A DNA stretch of 64,000 bases. Source: Nakamurella silvestris. Lineage in GTDB: Bacteria > Actinomycetota > Actinomycetes > Mycobacteriales > Nakamurellaceae. Made by a program: the position numbers and the translations under genes. Shown here in pieces: positions 34,501 to 43,285 of the stretch (its first letter is position 1; each line of letters begins with the position of its first letter). The notes under the pieces are model-generated. The model made no database searches. It saw only the letters and a list, made by a program, of their open reading frames with translations, and was not told the origin of the DNA. The stretch spans positions 174,627 through 238,626 of the forward strand of contig QXCQ01000018.1 of the NCBI GenBank assembly GCA_003576535.1, written 5' to 3'.

Positions 34501-34957
34501 GGCCGGTGCCGCCGCCGGAGAAGGCGACATCGACTGCGGTCGCCACCGGGGAAACGGTGCCTTCCGGATCGACCGTGAGTGAGCTGTCGACAGGGATCCA
34601 GCTGCCGTTCCGCTGCACCCGCACCGGCTCGCGCGAGGTCTCCAGCAGGTAGGTGCCGTCGGGCTCTGCGGTGACCCGGCTGGTCCCCGTCGTCTCCAGG
34701 TCCACCTCGACCGGTTTGCCGGTGTCCACCGACTCGGTGGATGCGCCGATCTCCGCCGATCGGATCTCCTCGATGCTCGGCGTCACCTCGTCGGCCGCGT
34801 GACGCCCCGAGGGCACCTGCTGCTGGAGGTCCTTCGCCAACGGGACCGCCGCCGCGTCGGCCGCCCGAGGTGCGAGCAGGCAGGCCAACACGCAGCACAC
34901 GACCAGCGCACGGAGGTCGGAAATCCGGCGGCGGACCGGTCGATGGGCGTGCGGCAT
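31595..34957 (-). CDS. Secreted DNRLRE-domain protein, partner of the divergent RHS protein
   Basis: A 1120-residue exported protein. The signal peptide is about residues 1-38 (RALVVCCVLACLLAPRAADA). The middle part has the DNRLRE-type pattern (ARIIDASVYVRQVHAG; TTFGLKAPDENEKMQWKRFD), common in actinobacterial proteins encoded next to RHS genes. Ig-like beta domains follow, then a carbohydrate-binding-like domain (about 760-930; RTEAENVNCIKDFGP, DYALGIALYRGNHFGKVQFS) and further beta-rich sequence. Cysteines are scattered, as in exported proteins. The start is the ATG at 34955-34957, preceded by GGAGG. The 162-base divergent gap to the RHS gene suggests shared control. Confidence 0.85.
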   Translation of the reverse strand: MPHAHRPVRRRISDLRALVVCCVLACLLAPRAADAAAVPLAKDLQQQVPSGRHAADEVTPSIEEIRSAEIGASTESVDTGKPVEVDLETTGTSRVTAEPDGTYLLETSREPVRVQRNGSWIPVDSSLTVDPEGTVSPVATAVDVAFSGGGTGPLITLTAPDGRTLTYSWPGSLPTPVISGNAATYPAVLPGVDLVVTAEPTSYSEVLVVRTPEAAQNPALTILRLSLDASGLTLVPGGDSGSTFRAVDPDGHTVFDSERAIMWDSTTGTKAGPAPSAVDPGSGDVDVVDVQFSTTGEGTGLLQLSPPTAALTGPDVEYPVYIDPVVSVASGHFADVFNNGWDYFDNHNYNLQVGYCGWPGCDGIGTGRAYFAFSSAALINRPTTARIIDASVYVRQVHAGAGCTAEPVSLMRTSGPISAGTTWPGPATSLIQTVSKGGGDSCPQTPAGNIVFDNAALTAYFQGVADSDQAVTTFGLKAPDENEKMQWKRFDTSPTLDVHYSFPTSQPVANGISGAVSCGGKNLVTDSSPTLRGSAKGNNTDDPGIALAFAVFHAGAADPTYSSGWKATTSGTVYGWSAPALAQGNWEYQVRAKSNPGDGNDVEQAIPSKRYPFTVDTAPPSGTPTVVSRDYPEGTWGAPQNLPGMITIGAGGADNVVGFAYSWTDAGSILVPNAQDCGNYTGTHPLGGLIDAVGGEAKLIPPKTLDAGPRTLFVRSFDNAHNLSAAVAAYPFYVSPTVPGATPVRTEAENVNCIKDFGPHGLGSLVVDEAYDDAGGGMRTRFVATGGDPADGPTIRLPFTAGVSADYALGIALYRGNHFGKVQFSVDDGADAVPLINSDTGDPITFDGYSPTQTRVYQPLGGLHLTAGNHTLAITVVGKNAQSVNANYNGVNDHGYSTLIDLFMVIPIDNVSASSFQAALNNNGISRDGVNTADIGPSSGNSSLSMDTLEAKGFGVGQTKVFDGASFTMPAANSNGNDNVIATGQTIPLTPVPNANNVDLLVTATCGAIPASFGLQASIKYAASPVSDRLVPALPAWTDAAPGDLPHVDDKNYTLYKALTLPYRNVGLVKVTGSVTLYHLRLPTNGGGTIAGVTLPSTGTDLTDTCQPAVHVLSVTTSHT

Positions 34958-35119
34958 CGGAACCTCCAGGGGATGGGTGTCGGCGGAAAATCTTTCAGCC
35001 TGGCGAGGAAGAATCTCAGTAAACCATATATACATGGCCACTGGTTGGGTGCTACAAACTCATCCGGGCTACCACGACGGTGTGGTGGTCGGGGCTATTC
35101 GGGCTTGAGGGGTGTCGTG

Positions 35120-38100
35120 ATGTTTCGTTCTGTGCCTGGTGCGCGTGGCCGTGTGCGGCGTGTGTTCACGTCTGCGGTCGCGATGACGGTGTGGCTGGCC
35201 GGTGGTGCGGTGCCGTCAGTGTGGGCGCAGGGTCCGACAGTGGCTGCTGGTGCGGCGGGTGCTTCCGCTCCGGGTGTCGGGGGTTCGGGGGTTGGGCAGC
35301 GGCCGCCGGTGGCGGTGACGCCGGTGGTGCCGTCGCGGGTGGTGGAGTTCCCGCCGGCGCGTGGTGGGGTGGCGGCCGCCGGGTCGTTGGTGTCGGGGGC
35401 GACCCGGTGGCCGGTTGCCGGCGAGGTGAGGGTTCGGCCGGGTTCGTCCGAGCGGGTCGCGACGGGAGCGGGCAAATTGTTCCGGGCCGGTGATGGTCCG
35501 GTGCTGTTGGGCGGCTCGGTGCTGGGCGGGTCCGGCGGCCGGGGCGGTGCGGTGGTGCGGGTGCTGCCGGACCGGGTGGTGGCGGGGTACTCGGGTGTGT
35601 TCTTCACGGTGGACGGGTCGGCTGCGGGGGCGGTCGGGGTGGATTACTCGGCGTTCGCCGACGCGGTGGGGGCCGATTTCGGGTCGCGGTTGCACCTGGT
35701 GGCTCTTCCGCGGTGCGTGTTGACCGATCCGGCGGGTGCGGGGTGTGGGCGGGCGGCGGACCTGGGGTCGGTGAACGACGGGGCCCGTCAGGTGGTGACG
35801 GGTGTGCTGTCGCCGGAGGTGTTGGCCACCATGACCTCCGGGCCGGATGGCGGGTCTGGTTCGGGGTCGGGTGGGCCGTCGGGTGTGGGTGGGGTGGTGG
35901 TGTTCGGTGCGGTGGCCGATACCGCCGGCGGGAAGGGTGATTTCACGGCGTCGTCCTTGGCTCCGTCGGGTTCGTGGTCGACTTCGGGTGGGACGGGGGC
36001 GTTCTCGTGGTCCTACCCGGTGGTGTTGCCGCCGGCCGGGACGGGGACGACGCCGTCGGTGGTGCTGGGGTACAACTCGCAGTCGGTGGACGGGCGGGTT
36101 GCGTCGACGAACAACCAGTCGTCGTGGTTGGGGCAGGGCTGGGACTACCAGCCAGGTTTCATCGAGCGGACCTACCGCACCTGTGTGGATGTTGCGGGTG
36201 TCCCGGCGGCAGCGCGGACCGGGGACATGTGTTGGGCCGGGCAGATCGTCACGATGAGTCTTGGGGGTTCGACGTCGGAGCTGGTGCAGGACTCGGACAC
36301 CGGCGTGTGGCATCCGCGTAGCGACAACGGTGAGAAGGTCGAGCACCTGACCGGGGCGCCCAACGGTGCCCGGGCGGGGGAGTTCTGGAAGGTCACCACG
36401 ACCGACGGGACGCAGTACTTCTTCGGTAAACATGTGGCCCCCGGTGGGAATGCCGGCTTGGCGACGAACTCGGTGTACACGGTGCCGGTGTACGGGGCGT
36501 TGCCGGGCGATGAGTGTTACAGCCCGGACGGTTTCGCCGCTTCGGTGTGTGTGCAGGCCTGGCGGTGGAACCTCGATTACGTCCAGGACGTCCACGGCAA
36601 CGCGGTGGTGAACTACTACACCCCGGAGAAGAATTCCTACGGGGCGAACAAGGGTGCCACCCCGGTGGGGTACGTGCGAGGCGGGTACCTGAACAGGATC
36701 GAGTACGGCCTGCACCTGGCGGGCGGGTCGGTGTACGGGTCTCCCGCGCCGCAGCGGGTGTTGTTCACCGTCGCCGAGCGGTGCACTCCCACCCAGCAGG
36801 TGGGGTGTACCAGCGCGGAGTTCACTGCGGCGAACGCGGCGAAATGGCCGGACACCCCCCATGACCTGGTGTGCCCGACGTCGGGGGTGTGCGCGGTCCA
36901 CTCACCGACGTTCTTCTCCACCAAACGCCTGACCTACATCAAGACCGGTTACTACAACCCCACCACGAAGGCGTACGTCAAGGTCGACGAGTACCGGCTG
37001 GCCCAACATTTCGACGGAGCGGCCAACCTCGGCGGGCAGATGTTGTTGGACAGCATCGTGCACGCCGGGTATGCCCCGGACGGGTCGGCGATCACGTTGC
37101 CGCCGGTGGACTTCCATTACACCGGTCTGGCCAACCGGGTCCAGGGGTTGAACAACGAACCGGCGATGCCGTTCGAGCGACTGACTCAGATCGTTGCCGA
37201 GACGGGCGCGAGGACGACCGTCTCCTACGGACAACCGCCCCGGACCGACGGCGGCGCGACTACCGCGTGCAAGGTCGGGTCGGTCCCGGCCGATCAGGCC
37301 GCCAACGGCATGTTGTGTTTCCCGGTGCGGTGGACGTTGCCGTTCACCCAGTCCCCGGTGTTGGACTACTTCCACAAGTACGTGGTCACCTCGGTGGCCG
37401 CGGAGGACCCGGTGAACCTGGTAACCAAACAGGTAACCGCCTACCGGTACGTGGGTGCGCCGGCCTGGCACGCCGATGACAACGAGGTCATGGCGGCGGC
37501 GGACCGGACGTTCGGGCAGTGGCGCGGGTACGCCCAGGTAGAGGTCCGTACCGGTGACACCGGGCATCTGTCGAACGGTGTCCATGACGGGCTGACCCTG
37601 TCGCGGACGAGTTACCTGCGCGGGATGGGCGCAGCGGTCTCCAACTCGTTGGGTGAGCAGGTCCCCGACCCCGAAGAGATGGCCGGGAACGTGTTCGAGA
37701 AGGCCTCCTACAACGGGGCCGCCCGCGTCGGGACCGAGTTGACCCGGTACACCACCGTCGCGACGACCGGTACCCGGCCGCGGGCCGGGCTGCCGGATCT
37801 GAGCTCGACGATCATCCGGACCGCCCGGGTGGAAACGATCACCGACCTCATCACCGGTGGTACCCGCCACGGCGTCACCACCAATTCCTTCGACACCCGG
37901 GGCCGGTTGATCGCCGAATCGTCCACCGGGACCGACGTCGACCCGGTCTGCACGACCTACCGCCAGGCCGAGAACACTTCCCTGTGGGTGCGGGACCTGG
38001 TTGCCGAACGGATCGTCTCGGCGCAGGCGTGTGACACACCGGTCGATCACCCCGCCCCGGTGGTCGGCCTGACCCGCACCTACTTCGACGGATCCACCGT

Positions 38101-41100
38101 CCTCGGACAGGTAACCGGACAAGGACAACCCACCCAGACACAGGTGGCGACCACACCTGTGGGCAACAGCTACCACTTCGCCCGCACGAGCACCGGCTAC
38201 GACGACTACGGCCGGACCACCAGCACCACCGCGTACACCGGCACCGATGACCAGACCGGCCGGACCACCACACTGGCCTACACACCGGCCGGCACGGGGG
38301 CGACCACCCAGGTGGTCACGACGAACCCGGCCGGGCAGAAATCGACCAGCAAACTCACCGCCGGCCGCGGGGCAACCTGGAGTTCGACCGATGTCGGCGG
38401 ATCGCTGACCGAAGCGGTGTACGACCAACTCGGCCGACTGACCCAGGTCTATCAACCCGGACAGTCCCGCCTGGACGGCGACCCGGCCACGAAGACCTAC
38501 TCCTACCTCGTCCGCGACAACCGCACCACCAACGGACCGTCGGTGGTGACCAGCAAAACCCTGGTCGATATCGGCACCTCCCACTCCTACACCGCGACAA
38601 CGAGTCTGGTCAGCACCTTCGGTGCAGTCCTGCAGACCCAGACCGACGCCGAGGATCAGAAGGACGTCGACAGTCAGAGCACCGGGAAGAACCGGGTCGT
38701 GTCGGACAACGTCTACGACTCCCACGGGTGGGTGGTGGCCACCAACAACTCCTGGTACACCTCCGGTGCCCCGGCGACCGGTCTGATCACGACATCGCCG
38801 GCCTCGATCAACAACCGCACCCTGTACTCCTACGACCTGACCGGCCGTCAGACCACCGCGCGGTCGATGCGGGGCCTGCAGGAGATCTCGGCGACGAGTA
38901 CCGCCTACGGCGGGGATCGCGCCACCACGGTCCCGGAAACCGGTGGTGTGATCACCACCCAGATCACCGACGTGCGCGGGAACATCACCCAGACCCGCCA
39001 GTACCAGACCCCGCCGCAGATCACCGGGAACACCGTCACCGGCGGCACCTACCAACACACCGCCTACCAGTACGACCTGTTCAGCAAGCTCACCACGATG
39101 ACCGACCCCGCGGGGGCCACCTGGTCATACAGCTACGACCTCGCCGGGCGGCGGACCGCCCAGGACGACCCCGACGCCGGCCACACCACCACCGACTACA
39201 ACGACACCGGCGAGGCGACCACCGCGACCGATGCCCGCGGGATCAGCCTGACCTACACCTACGACGCGTTGGGCCGCAAAACCGCCCAGAAGAACGGCAC
39301 CACCGTCCTGGCGACCTGGACCTACGACACCCTGCGGAAGGGGTACCCCACCTCCTCCACCCGCCACATCGGCGGGAACAACTACACCCTCGGCGTCACC
39401 GGGTACGACGACCAAGGCAACCCCACCGGGCGGAAGGTCACCATCCCCGCCGTCGAGGGAGCACTCGCCGGGACGTACACCAGCAAGACCACCTACACCA
39501 GCACGGGTCTTGTCGATATCGAAGAACCACCAGCGGCATTCGATCTGCCGGACGAGGCATTGCATCACGCCTACACCCGGCTGGGCCGGCCCACCGGGAC
39601 CTCCGGTGACCTGGCCTACGCCATCGACACGATCTACACCCCCTTCGGTGAGGTCAACCAGATCGCCCTCGGTGTGAACGACCACCGCGGCTGGCTGACC
39701 ATCAACCGGTTCGACCACTCCCGCCGCGTCTCCGACACCGCCCTGGACGTCGCCGCCGCGACCGCGCGGGTGGAATCGATGAGCTACGGCTACGACGACT
39801 ACGGCAACATCACCCGAACCGTCGACACCCAAGGCGGCACCGACCAAGCACCAATCCAGACAACATGTTTCACGTACAACAACCTCGACCAACTCACCCA
39901 GGCCTGGTCGTCCAGCAACACCTGCGCCAGCACACCCACCCCGTCGAACTACGCGACAGTGCAAGGACCGCAACCATTCTGGACCACCTGGGAATACGAC
40001 CCCGCCGGGAACCGCACCACCCAGACCAACCAACCCACCGCCGGTAAACCCGGTGCCACCCTCACCACCTACCAGTACAACTCCAACACCCACCAACATG
40101 CCCTCACCGGTGCCACCGTCACCGACCCGGCGAACAACCAGACCAACAGCACCTACACCTACGACGACAACGGTGCTCTCAAGACCCGCACCCAACCGGG
40201 TAAGAACCTCGCCCTCACCTACACCGACGACGGCCGCACCAACACCATCACCAGCCCGTCCGGTGACACCAGCTACATCTACGACGCCGACGGCAACATC
40301 CTGCTGCGCAAAGACCCCGCCGGCGTGGCAACCCTGTTCAACGGCAGCGACCAATACCGCTACCAGTCAGGGAAAGTCACCGCCAGCAGGTTCTACACCC
40401 ACGCCGGTTACACCATCTGGGAACGCGTCGGCCTCTACGGGAAGATGCTCTTCACCGACCGCAACGGCACCCCGCTGGCCAGCATCACCATCACCGCCAA
40501 CGGCTTCACCAACCTCACCCGCCGCCACTTCGACCCCTACGGCAACCCCCTCGGCACCGGCGTCGGGACCTGGCCCGACCACAACCGCTACCTCAACCAA
40601 CCCGGGAACGTCCCCTCCCTCGTCGACATGGGAGCCAGACTCTACGACCCCAACCTCGGCCGATTCCTCACCGTCGACCCCATCCTGGCACCCTTCAACC
40701 CCGGCCAAAACAACGGCTACAACTACGGCTGGAACAACCCACTCACCCACTCAGACCCTGGCGGCACATCACCTTTGGGAAGCTGCGACGGTTCAGCCGT
40801 TGCGTGCGGGCAACGCGCAAACGCCATCCAGTACGACCGAATTACACCACGGGAGAGGTCTGGATGGAACTTTGCTGGCGATCCCAACCATTTCAGCGAC
40901 ATGTACAGCGACACTGCAGCAAAAGTTGTCAGCAAATCATTCAATCCGGGGTCAGGATCAGGCTTATTTAAATTTGATGCGTTCATTAATTCAGACGGAG
41001 TTGGATCCCCCGGACTGGGCACAAACAGGGGTGACGGTAGTACGCGGGGGTTCGATCCCAATGAAGACCCATCATCCAACAGAATATCGATTTGGATCGA

Positions 41101-41518
41101 CATGGACATGGGGGAGGCGATGATACGACAAAATCCTTCGTGCACCCTGTCTGGCAGATGCAACACAGGTGATCCAATTTTCAACGTGAAGCGCGCCGGT
41201 AAGGACAGCCAATACATCGAGTTCGACTACGAAACATACGATTCGGCACCGGACGCGCTCGGAGACCTGGCACATCTGACGGGAACAAGTCTATCCGGAT
41301 CGATCATTATCGATCCGAGTCGAGCAGGAAAGGATCAGTTTACAGCAGCAATTGTCAAGGATTTTCCGTCGTACGAAGCATACTATTACCATGGAGCGAT
41401 GGGTCCTGAAAAGGTGCTGACGAAATCACAGAATGATAGCCCCATGGGTTTGCTGGACACCTACTGTTGGGGTATTTCAGAGTCATTGGAGGGGGTACAG
41501 GGGGCATCGTTTTGTTAG
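35120..41518 (+). CDS. RHS/YD-repeat polymorphic toxin with variable C-terminal tip
   Basis: A 2132-residue exported protein. The signal peptide is about residues 1-40 (AVAMTVWLAGGAVPSVWAQG). A low-complexity Gly/Ser/Val-rich stretch precedes an SpvB-like N-terminal shell (PSVVLGYNSQSVDGRVAS; SSWLGQGWDYQPGFIERTYR). YD repeats follow (SYSYDLAGRRTAQDD; LTYTYDALGRKTAQKNG and many others). The RHS core ends at ARLYDPNLGRFLTVDPI and NGYNYGWNNPLTHSDPGG. About 247 residues after this (from about 1886) form the tip. Its codons become AT-richer, and it contains NRGDGSTRGFDP, SNRISIWIDMDMGEAM and DFPSYEAYYYHG. I do not recognise the tip. The start is ATG 35120, with GAGGGG upstream. Confidence 0.93.
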   Translation: MFRSVPGARGRVRRVFTSAVAMTVWLAGGAVPSVWAQGPTVAAGAAGASAPGVGGSGVGQRPPVAVTPVVPSRVVEFPPARGGVAAAGSLVSGATRWPVAGEVRVRPGSSERVATGAGKLFRAGDGPVLLGGSVLGGSGGRGGAVVRVLPDRVVAGYSGVFFTVDGSAAGAVGVDYSAFADAVGADFGSRLHLVALPRCVLTDPAGAGCGRAADLGSVNDGARQVVTGVLSPEVLATMTSGPDGGSGSGSGGPSGVGGVVVFGAVADTAGGKGDFTASSLAPSGSWSTSGGTGAFSWSYPVVLPPAGTGTTPSVVLGYNSQSVDGRVASTNNQSSWLGQGWDYQPGFIERTYRTCVDVAGVPAAARTGDMCWAGQIVTMSLGGSTSELVQDSDTGVWHPRSDNGEKVEHLTGAPNGARAGEFWKVTTTDGTQYFFGKHVAPGGNAGLATNSVYTVPVYGALPGDECYSPDGFAASVCVQAWRWNLDYVQDVHGNAVVNYYTPEKNSYGANKGATPVGYVRGGYLNRIEYGLHLAGGSVYGSPAPQRVLFTVAERCTPTQQVGCTSAEFTAANAAKWPDTPHDLVCPTSGVCAVHSPTFFSTKRLTYIKTGYYNPTTKAYVKVDEYRLAQHFDGAANLGGQMLLDSIVHAGYAPDGSAITLPPVDFHYTGLANRVQGLNNEPAMPFERLTQIVAETGARTTVSYGQPPRTDGGATTACKVGSVPADQAANGMLCFPVRWTLPFTQSPVLDYFHKYVVTSVAAEDPVNLVTKQVTAYRYVGAPAWHADDNEVMAAADRTFGQWRGYAQVEVRTGDTGHLSNGVHDGLTLSRTSYLRGMGAAVSNSLGEQVPDPEEMAGNVFEKASYNGAARVGTELTRYTTVATTGTRPRAGLPDLSSTIIRTARVETITDLITGGTRHGVTTNSFDTRGRLIAESSTGTDVDPVCTTYRQAENTSLWVRDLVAERIVSAQACDTPVDHPAPVVGLTRTYFDGSTVLGQVTGQGQPTQTQVATTPVGNSYHFARTSTGYDDYGRTTSTTAYTGTDDQTGRTTTLAYTPAGTGATTQVVTTNPAGQKSTSKLTAGRGATWSSTDVGGSLTEAVYDQLGRLTQVYQPGQSRLDGDPATKTYSYLVRDNRTTNGPSVVTSKTLVDIGTSHSYTATTSLVSTFGAVLQTQTDAEDQKDVDSQSTGKNRVVSDNVYDSHGWVVATNNSWYTSGAPATGLITTSPASINNRTLYSYDLTGRQTTARSMRGLQEISATSTAYGGDRATTVPETGGVITTQITDVRGNITQTRQYQTPPQITGNTVTGGTYQHTAYQYDLFSKLTTMTDPAGATWSYSYDLAGRRTAQDDPDAGHTTTDYNDTGEATTATDARGISLTYTYDALGRKTAQKNGTTVLATWTYDTLRKGYPTSSTRHIGGNNYTLGVTGYDDQGNPTGRKVTIPAVEGALAGTYTSKTTYTSTGLVDIEEPPAAFDLPDEALHHAYTRLGRPTGTSGDLAYAIDTIYTPFGEVNQIALGVNDHRGWLTINRFDHSRRVSDTALDVAAATARVESMSYGYDDYGNITRTVDTQGGTDQAPIQTTCFTYNNLDQLTQAWSSSNTCASTPTPSNYATVQGPQPFWTTWEYDPAGNRTTQTNQPTAGKPGATLTTYQYNSNTHQHALTGATVTDPANNQTNSTYTYDDNGALKTRTQPGKNLALTYTDDGRTNTITSPSGDTSYIYDADGNILLRKDPAGVATLFNGSDQYRYQSGKVTASRFYTHAGYTIWERVGLYGKMLFTDRNGTPLASITITANGFTNLTRRHFDPYGNPLGTGVGTWPDHNRYLNQPGNVPSLVDMGARLYDPNLGRFLTVDPILAPFNPGQNNGYNYGWNNPLTHSDPGGTSPLGSCDGSAVACGQRANAIQYDRITPRERSGWNFAGDPNHFSDMYSDTAAKVVSKSFNPGSGSGLFKFDAFINSDGVGSPGLGTNRGDGSTRGFDPNEDPSSNRISIWIDMDMGEAMIRQNPSCTLSGRCNTGDPIFNVKRAGKDSQYIEFDYETYDSAPDALGDLAHLTGTSLSGSIIIDPSRAGKDQFTAAIVKDFPSYEAYYYHGAMGPEKVLTKSQNDSPMGLLDTYCWGISESLEGVQGASFC

Positions 41519-42102
41519 GACCGCGTAGACCTGTCATCTGTGCAGCAATTAGCTTACTGCTTGTGGTATTGCTATCGTTGGTCGGCTTTCGGTACATCGT
41601 GGTTCCAAGCAATACGGTTCCGCTACAGCTTGCCTCTCAGAGTTTCTGGTGGTTCGAAGCTGAACGTTCCTCGGAATCGATTCTAGTTGTTGATGACCGT
41701 AACTCGAGCGTTGTGCCCAGAAGAAGCGGAGAGAGGCAGGGAATTGTTTTCACCGTGACCAACAACTCGTCTCTCAGAAAGACGATAGAAGGTCCCGATC
41801 CGAGCTGGCGCTGGCCGGGGGTTCCTGGGTCCGTAACCGTAGACGCGGCGATTGCAACTCCGCCCCTGCTCAACTCCTATCACGCGACTTACTCCAAGGG
41901 TCTCGAACTGCCACCCGGGGGCAAAGCCTGGATCCGTGTCCTCTGGACTTCCGGTGGGTGCGGTGACAAGGGTGGCTACGAAGGACTGTCCGAGGTGTCG
42001 CTCGCAGTGAAGACTGGTTGGGTCACGCGCATGGATAAGTTGACGCTAGTAGATTCGCGTTTGACCTACACAGATGCATGTCAATCAGGATCTAGACGAT
42101 AA
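41512..42102 (+). CDS. Membrane-anchored protein overlapping the RHS toxin end (candidate immunity), paralogue 1
   Basis: A 196-residue protein with an N-terminal membrane helix (VICAAISLLLVVLLSLVGFR) and an external domain of about 150 residues (IEGPDPSWRWPGVPGSVTVD, LPPGGKAWIRVLWTSGGCGD) with two cysteines. The likely start is TTG 41512, overlapping the toxin stop by 7 bases, with AGGGGG 8 bases upstream. An earlier TTG at 41467 is possible. Its last 120 residues match the protein at 44941-45528 at 111 of 120 positions by hand count, while the N-terminal parts differ. Translational coupling to the toxin makes it the best candidate for cognate immunity. I know no family name. Confidence 0.75.
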   Translation: MLGPRRPVICAAISLLLVVLLSLVGFRYIVVPSNTVPLQLASQSFWWFEAERSSESILVVDDRNSSVVPRRSGERQGIVFTVTNNSSLRKTIEGPDPSWRWPGVPGSVTVDAAIATPPLLNSYHATYSKGLELPPGGKAWIRVLWTSGGCGDKGGYEGLSEVSLAVKTGWVTRMDKLTLVDSRLTYTDACQSGSRR

Positions 42103-42110
42103 GTGCGAGG
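41636..42110 (+). repeat. Duplicated segment I, copy 1 (membrane protein 3' part)
   Basis: This segment covers the conserved C-terminal part of membrane paralogue 1 and about 10 bases beyond its stop (TCTAGACGATAAGTGCGAGG). It is matched by 45064-45560 with few substitutions. Similarity fades within about 50 bases after the stop. Same orientation, 3.4 kb apart. Confidence 0.85.
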
Positions 42111-42161
42111 AATACCTAGCGTGTATCAGCTGCCAACGTGGCAAATGCGGAAGATAGGGGT

Positions 42162-42284
42162 GTGCCAACCGATAGATCTCTGCCTGTTTACCAGACTGTC
42201 AATTTCATCGCCCTGATAGAAAGGCTTGAATCGGGATGGCGGTCAGAAGATTACCGGTACGTCCGAAATGAACCGTATGTGTAG
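42162..42284 (+). CDS. Small ORF in immunity cassette, possibly a truncated gene
   Basis: A 40-codon frame from GTG 42162, whose product contains YQTVNFIALIERLESGWRSE and ends EPYV. The composition is protein-like and resembles the start of a small cytosolic protein. It has no clear ribosome-binding site and no match I can name. It may be the leftover N-terminus of a lost immunity gene. Confidence 0.3.
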   Translation: MPTDRSLPVYQTVNFIALIERLESGWRSEDYRYVRNEPYV

Positions 42285-42359
42285 GTTGGGCACACTCCAA
42301 TTCGGCATCTCAGAATAAAGTACGGTCTGGCGTTGGGCGAGGAGGATGTGGAGATCCGT

Positions 42360-42842
42360 ATGGACGATGCGATTGAATGCACCCACGAACACGTAACAAT
42401 TGGTCTTTTTGTTGGAAAGAACCAAGCCGGTTCCAAAGTATTAGAGCGAGTGCTAGTGAGAGCGGTCGGGCTCAATCGGTTCAGAATATTGGCAACCCCG
42501 GGACTGGCGTCGGGGATCGCGCGAGGAGATGAGATTCAACTTCAACGCGATACTGGTGAATTCAGAGTGCTAGGGCGTGGAGGTTTCGTGGGGATCCAGA
42601 TCTACGGCTTAAGTTCTGAAGTCGACCGTTTCTCTCTCGAGCTGCGCGAACTAGGTGGATGGTTGGACTCTAGGTCGAAGGATCTAACCGTGTTTTCCAT
42701 ACCAGTGTCTGTAGGATTTCCTAGAATTGAAGCATTCATGAGACACTTTGTCATGAATTATCCGGGCAGCTTATGGTACTACGCTAACGTTTATGGAGAC
42801 GACGGCATAACCCCTCTCAACTGGTGGAAAAATCAAGCTTGA
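42360..42842 (+). CDS. DUF4265-like protein (immunity-locus associated)
   Basis: A 160-residue cytoplasmic protein. The centre has the pattern I associate with DUF4265: VLVRAVGLNRFRILATPGLA followed by GIARGDEIQL and VLGRGGFVGIQIYG. The second half is alpha/beta (LRELGGWLDSRSKDLTVFSI). Base composition is clearly lower in G+C than the flanks (26 of 60 in bases 42361-42420). The start ATG 42360 has GGAG 6 bases upstream. GTG 42348 or TTG 42333 would add residues. It sits between immunity-type genes, but its partner toxin is unknown. Confidence 0.6.
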   Translation: MDDAIECTHEHVTIGLFVGKNQAGSKVLERVLVRAVGLNRFRILATPGLASGIARGDEIQLQRDTGEFRVLGRGGFVGIQIYGLSSEVDRFSLELRELGGWLDSRSKDLTVFSIPVSVGFPRIEAFMRHFVMNYPGSLWYYANVYGDDGITPLNWWKNQA

Positions 42843-42925
42843 TTCGATACAACCTCAGTGTACTACCTGTTCCAATATACAAGGAGGCCAGTTGTCTGGA
42901 TTCGCGGAGCGTATGAAACGGGACC

Positions 42926-43285
42926 TTGGTATCGAGTAACATCTTGTTGACTCGAGAACAGTCCCACACATGTGCGAGATACGGCGCGGAACCCGTGCCC
43001 AGCCTCGCGCATTCCATCCATGGAATCGCCGACAACACGCGCGGCGAGAGCTGGCCGCTCAATGGATTGCGCCACCCTCCGGAAGGACATTCATCGGGAT
43101 GGTATATCTGGGCGGACGAGGTTCTCTCGGACGAGCCGAGCTTTTTCCGTCCCGTCCATGACGCCCACATGGCCCTCCGCCTTCCTCTTATCGCCCCATA
43201 CCTCGCACTCCCACCCGGTTGGCGCTTTCTTATTGCACCAGGACTTGAAGACGTTTGGTATGATAAAACTCTTCTCGAACTATAA
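42926..43285 (+). CDS. Imm33-like immunity protein
   Basis: About 119 residues if started at TTG 42926 (TTG 42944 or 42947 are alternatives; an in-frame stop at 42914 sets the limit). The body GESWPLNGLRHPPEG followed by SGWYIWADEVLSDEPSFFRP and LPPGWRFLIAPGLEDVWYD matches what I remember of the Imm33/DUF2185-type family: Gly-Leu-Arg-His-Pro, Gly-Trp-Tyr-Ile-Trp and a C-terminal EDVWYD. Such proteins are small cytosolic immunity proteins of polymorphic toxins. No toxin encoding a likely partner is visible beside it, so it may be an orphan that protects against toxins of relatives. Confidence 0.65.
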   Translation: MVSSNILLTREQSHTCARYGAEPVPSLAHSIHGIADNTRGESWPLNGLRHPPEGHSSGWYIWADEVLSDEPSFFRPVHDAHMALRLPLIAPYLALPPGWRFLIAPGLEDVWYDKTLLEL

